A stretch of 6,067 bases of DNA. Origin: Desulfobulbaceae bacterium. Lineage in GTDB: Bacteria > Desulfobacterota > Desulfobulbia > Desulfobulbales > Desulfobulbaceae. A program made the translations under genes and the position numbers. Shown one piece after another: positions 4,353 through 6,067 of this stretch (positions within the stretch are counted from its first letter, which is position 1; the number at the start of each line of letters is the position of its first letter). The stretch is from contig JALXCX010000216.1 in assembly GCA_026990725.1 (NCBI GenBank), positions 1 through 6,067 of the forward strand, written 5' to 3'. Under the pieces are notes generated by a model. That model was given only the letters and a program-made list of their open reading frames with translations. It made no database searches and was not told the DNA's origin.

Positions 4353-6067
4353 TTATCCCTCTATTCCTTCATCAGATACTCCCAAGTTTTCCAGCTCATC
4401 ATTATCTTTCACTTCCCCATCATTTATATCCTGGGGGAGTTTGAAAGCGGCAACAGATTCAAGCATCCTGGCGGTAACACTTGCCATGCCCTTCATCTGG
4501 GAGGATGTTGCACGGGTCTCCTCTGCAGTATCGGTGCTGATGACACCAACAGCACCCATGGCTTTCGCCACCTTCACAGAGGCTTCCGCCTGCCCGGTGG
4601 TTGCCTTGGAGACCTCATCAATAAGGACAGCCACTTCATTTGAACGGTTACTGATATCCTGCAATTTGGCCAGAGCATCTTCAGAAAGAGCCGTTCCCTG
4701 AATCACCTCCTGAATACTTGCGTCCATACTGGAACCGGCCTCGGTAATATCACCCAGAATGTTTTTAATCAATGTTTCAATCTGCCTGGTAGAGCCGGCT
4801 GCCCGCTCTGCAAGACGCTGAATCTCCTCAGCAACTACAGCAAACCCTCGTCCCTCTTCCCCGGCAGCAGATGCCTGAATAGAAGCATTCAAAGCCAGAA
4901 TAGATGTTCGGTCGGAAATTTCATTAATGGTTTTGGCAAAGTCACTGATCTCCTGGGAACTCTCACCAAGACGCTTAATGGCCCGGGCTGTATCCTGGAC
5001 GTTTCCTCGAATAGCTTCCATGGCCTGACTGGTCTCTTCAACAACCCTGGTTCCTTCAAGGGCAGCATTTCGCGACAGTTCAGATGATGCTGCCGATGTA
5101 TTCGCCTTTTCAGCAGCCTGCTCAATTGCCTCTGTCATCTGTTTGATTTCTTCGACAGAATTTGTAATTAGTTCTGCCTGCTGGTCACTTCGTGCAGCAA
5201 GTTTATCAGTTGAAGAACTCAACTTGTTTGCCGTGGCCCCAACCTGCTCGGAAGAACTTTTAACGTTGCCGATTGTACCGCTTAACTCTTCAAGCATCAT
5301 ATTCAATGAATCCGCCACTGTTCCGGTCGCATCTTCACGAACCGTGGCCCGGACTGTCAAGTCGCCTTCAGCAAGATCTGAAATTTCCATAAGCAGCCCC
5401 ATGATAGATTCCTGAAGCTGATCATTTTCTTCCTGACGGGTAGCTATCAACCCCTGTGTCGTCTCGATCATACCGTTGAACGAGGAAGCCATACTACCAA
5501 GTTCATCCGAGCTGACCACCTGAGCCCGCGCAGCGTAGTCCCCCTCTTCAACCTTGGTAATAACATTCATAATTGCTCTGATCTGACGAGTGATACCGCC
5601 GGAAGCAAGAAAGCTGATTAAAAATGCCGCAAGCAGGGCTCCGGCAGCCAGCATGGAAATAATTCTAGCCAACCGGTTCACAGGTTGGTCAATTTCCTGC
5701 TTGCTGATTTCGCTGATAACAGCCCAATGAAGATTAGCGTAATTAAACGGTTTCCAGGATGAAAGGACTTTTTCTCCAAGACCATTTTCAGTTATTTTCG
5801 TTCCGGCGTGCCCCGCAAGTGCTTCACGAACCGGCTCGGTGTCAAGTTTTAATTTTTCATTAAGAAGCGTAGATTTGACATTGTACCTGCCAGGCTGTAG
5901 AGATTCTGAACGCCACAACCCGTCTGGTCCTACCAGATATGTATCTCCCTTCCCGCCATGTTCTTGCATGATCGCACTAATCTGATCAATTGGAACCTGC
6001 AGGGCCACAATCATCACAACAGCATCATCCTGTAAAAGCGGCATTGCCAGAAAGGCTGATGGTTTAT
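4353..6067 (-). CDS. Methyl-accepting chemotaxis protein, PilJ-like signalling tip (N-terminus outside window)
   Basis: Inner-membrane chemoreceptor that would signal to a CheA kinase through CheW-type adaptors. The last 570 residues are visible; the TAA is at 4355-4353. Positions here count from the internal Met at 6044. Residues 1-125 are the end of a Cache-type extracytoplasmic sensor (GDTYLVGPDGLWRSES; FNYANLHWAVISEI). A transmembrane helix lies at about 127-149, followed by a HAMP domain (150-203: ITRQIRAIMNVITKVEEGDY, SSDELGSMASSFNGMI). A second HAMP-like segment is at 215-262 (ISDLAEGDLTVRATV), then the coiled-coil signalling domain to about 535. The tip (372-413), with SILALNASIQ and GRGFAVVAEEIQRLAER, resembles PilJ of twitching-motility systems more than Tsr/Tar. 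Against Tsr it has Ser381 for Asn376, Gln390 for Glu385 and Ala393 for Arg388. The C-terminus is acidic, with no CheR-docking pentapeptide of the NWETF kind. The PilJ_N-like gene follows 56 nt downstream. Confidence 0.95.
   Translation of the reverse strand, partial: KPSAFLAMPLLQDDAVVMIVALQVPIDQISAIMQEHGGKGDTYLVGPDGLWRSESLQPGRYNVKSTLLNEKLKLDTEPVREALAGHAGTKITENGLGEKVLSSWKPFNYANLHWAVISEISKQEIDQPVNRLARIISMLAAGALLAAFLISFLASGGITRQIRAIMNVITKVEEGDYAARAQVVSSDELGSMASSFNGMIETTQGLIATRQEENDQLQESIMGLLMEISDLAEGDLTVRATVREDATGTVADSLNMMLEELSGTIGNVKSSSEQVGATANKLSSSTDKLAARSDQQAELITNSVEEIKQMTEAIEQAAEKANTSAASSELSRNAALEGTRVVEETSQAMEAIRGNVQDTARAIKRLGESSQEISDFAKTINEISDRTSILALNASIQASAAGEEGRGFAVVAEEIQRLAERAAGSTRQIETLIKNILGDITEAGSSMDASIQEVIQGTALSEDALAKLQDISNRSNEVAVLIDEVSKATTGQAEASVKVAKAMGAVGVISTDTAEETRATSSQMKGMASVTARMLESVAAFKLPQDINDGEVKDNDELENLGVSDEGIEG

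Noticed and set aside
1..6067. CRISPR arrays, tRNA or rRNA genes, insertion sequences
   Set aside because: I saw no direct repeat arrays, tRNA-like folds, rRNA sequence, transposase-like coding or terminal repeats with target duplications.

Overview
This 6,067-base window looks like a chromosomal segment from a Gram-negative, motile or surface-sensing anaerobe. A Desulfobacterota (former Deltaproteobacteria) source is my best guess, because the window combines a selenoprotein, a sulfur-transfer fold, exported sensory proteins and a PilJ-like chemoreceptor. This is an inference from gene content, not a taxonomic result.

Layout, left to right. (1) The C-terminal 324 residues of aspartyl-tRNA synthetase (aspS) are on the + strand and enter from outside the window. 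(2) A strong 14-bp hairpin flanked by A and T tracts closes aspS and also the minus-strand genes that converge on it. (3) A minus-strand gene at 2005-1097 encodes an exported two-domain rhodanese-like protein. It is interrupted by one in-frame TGA exactly where the catalytic cysteine belongs. A 7-bp stem with a GG-containing loop starts 12 nt after that TGA, so I read the gene as a 302-residue selenoprotein rather than two fragments. (4) A minus-strand gene at 3279-2071 encodes an exported branched-chain-amino-acid-type (type 1) periplasmic binding protein, with no transporter genes in view. (5) A 228-bp intergenic stretch holds a perfect 20-bp-arm inverted repeat, a sigma-54-like motif on the + strand and a small palindrome. 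(6) A minus-strand gene at 4296-3508 encodes an exported protein with two PilJ N-terminal-type motifs. (7) A minus-strand chemoreceptor (Cache, TM, two HAMP, PilJ-like signalling domain) runs off the right edge.

The four minus-strand genes read in the order chemoreceptor, PilJ_N-like protein, binding protein, Sec-rhodanese. The chemoreceptor and PilJ_N genes are 56 nt apart and probably co-transcribed; the binding protein and rhodanese genes are 65 nt apart and may also be. Three of the four are predicted to be exported and the fourth has an extracytoplasmic sensor domain, so the group may form an envelope sensing module linked to sulfur or redox chemistry. That link rests on gene neighbourhood only.

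The main discovery is the selenocysteine rhodanese. A standard gene caller would truncate it at TGA or split it into two unrelated ORFs.
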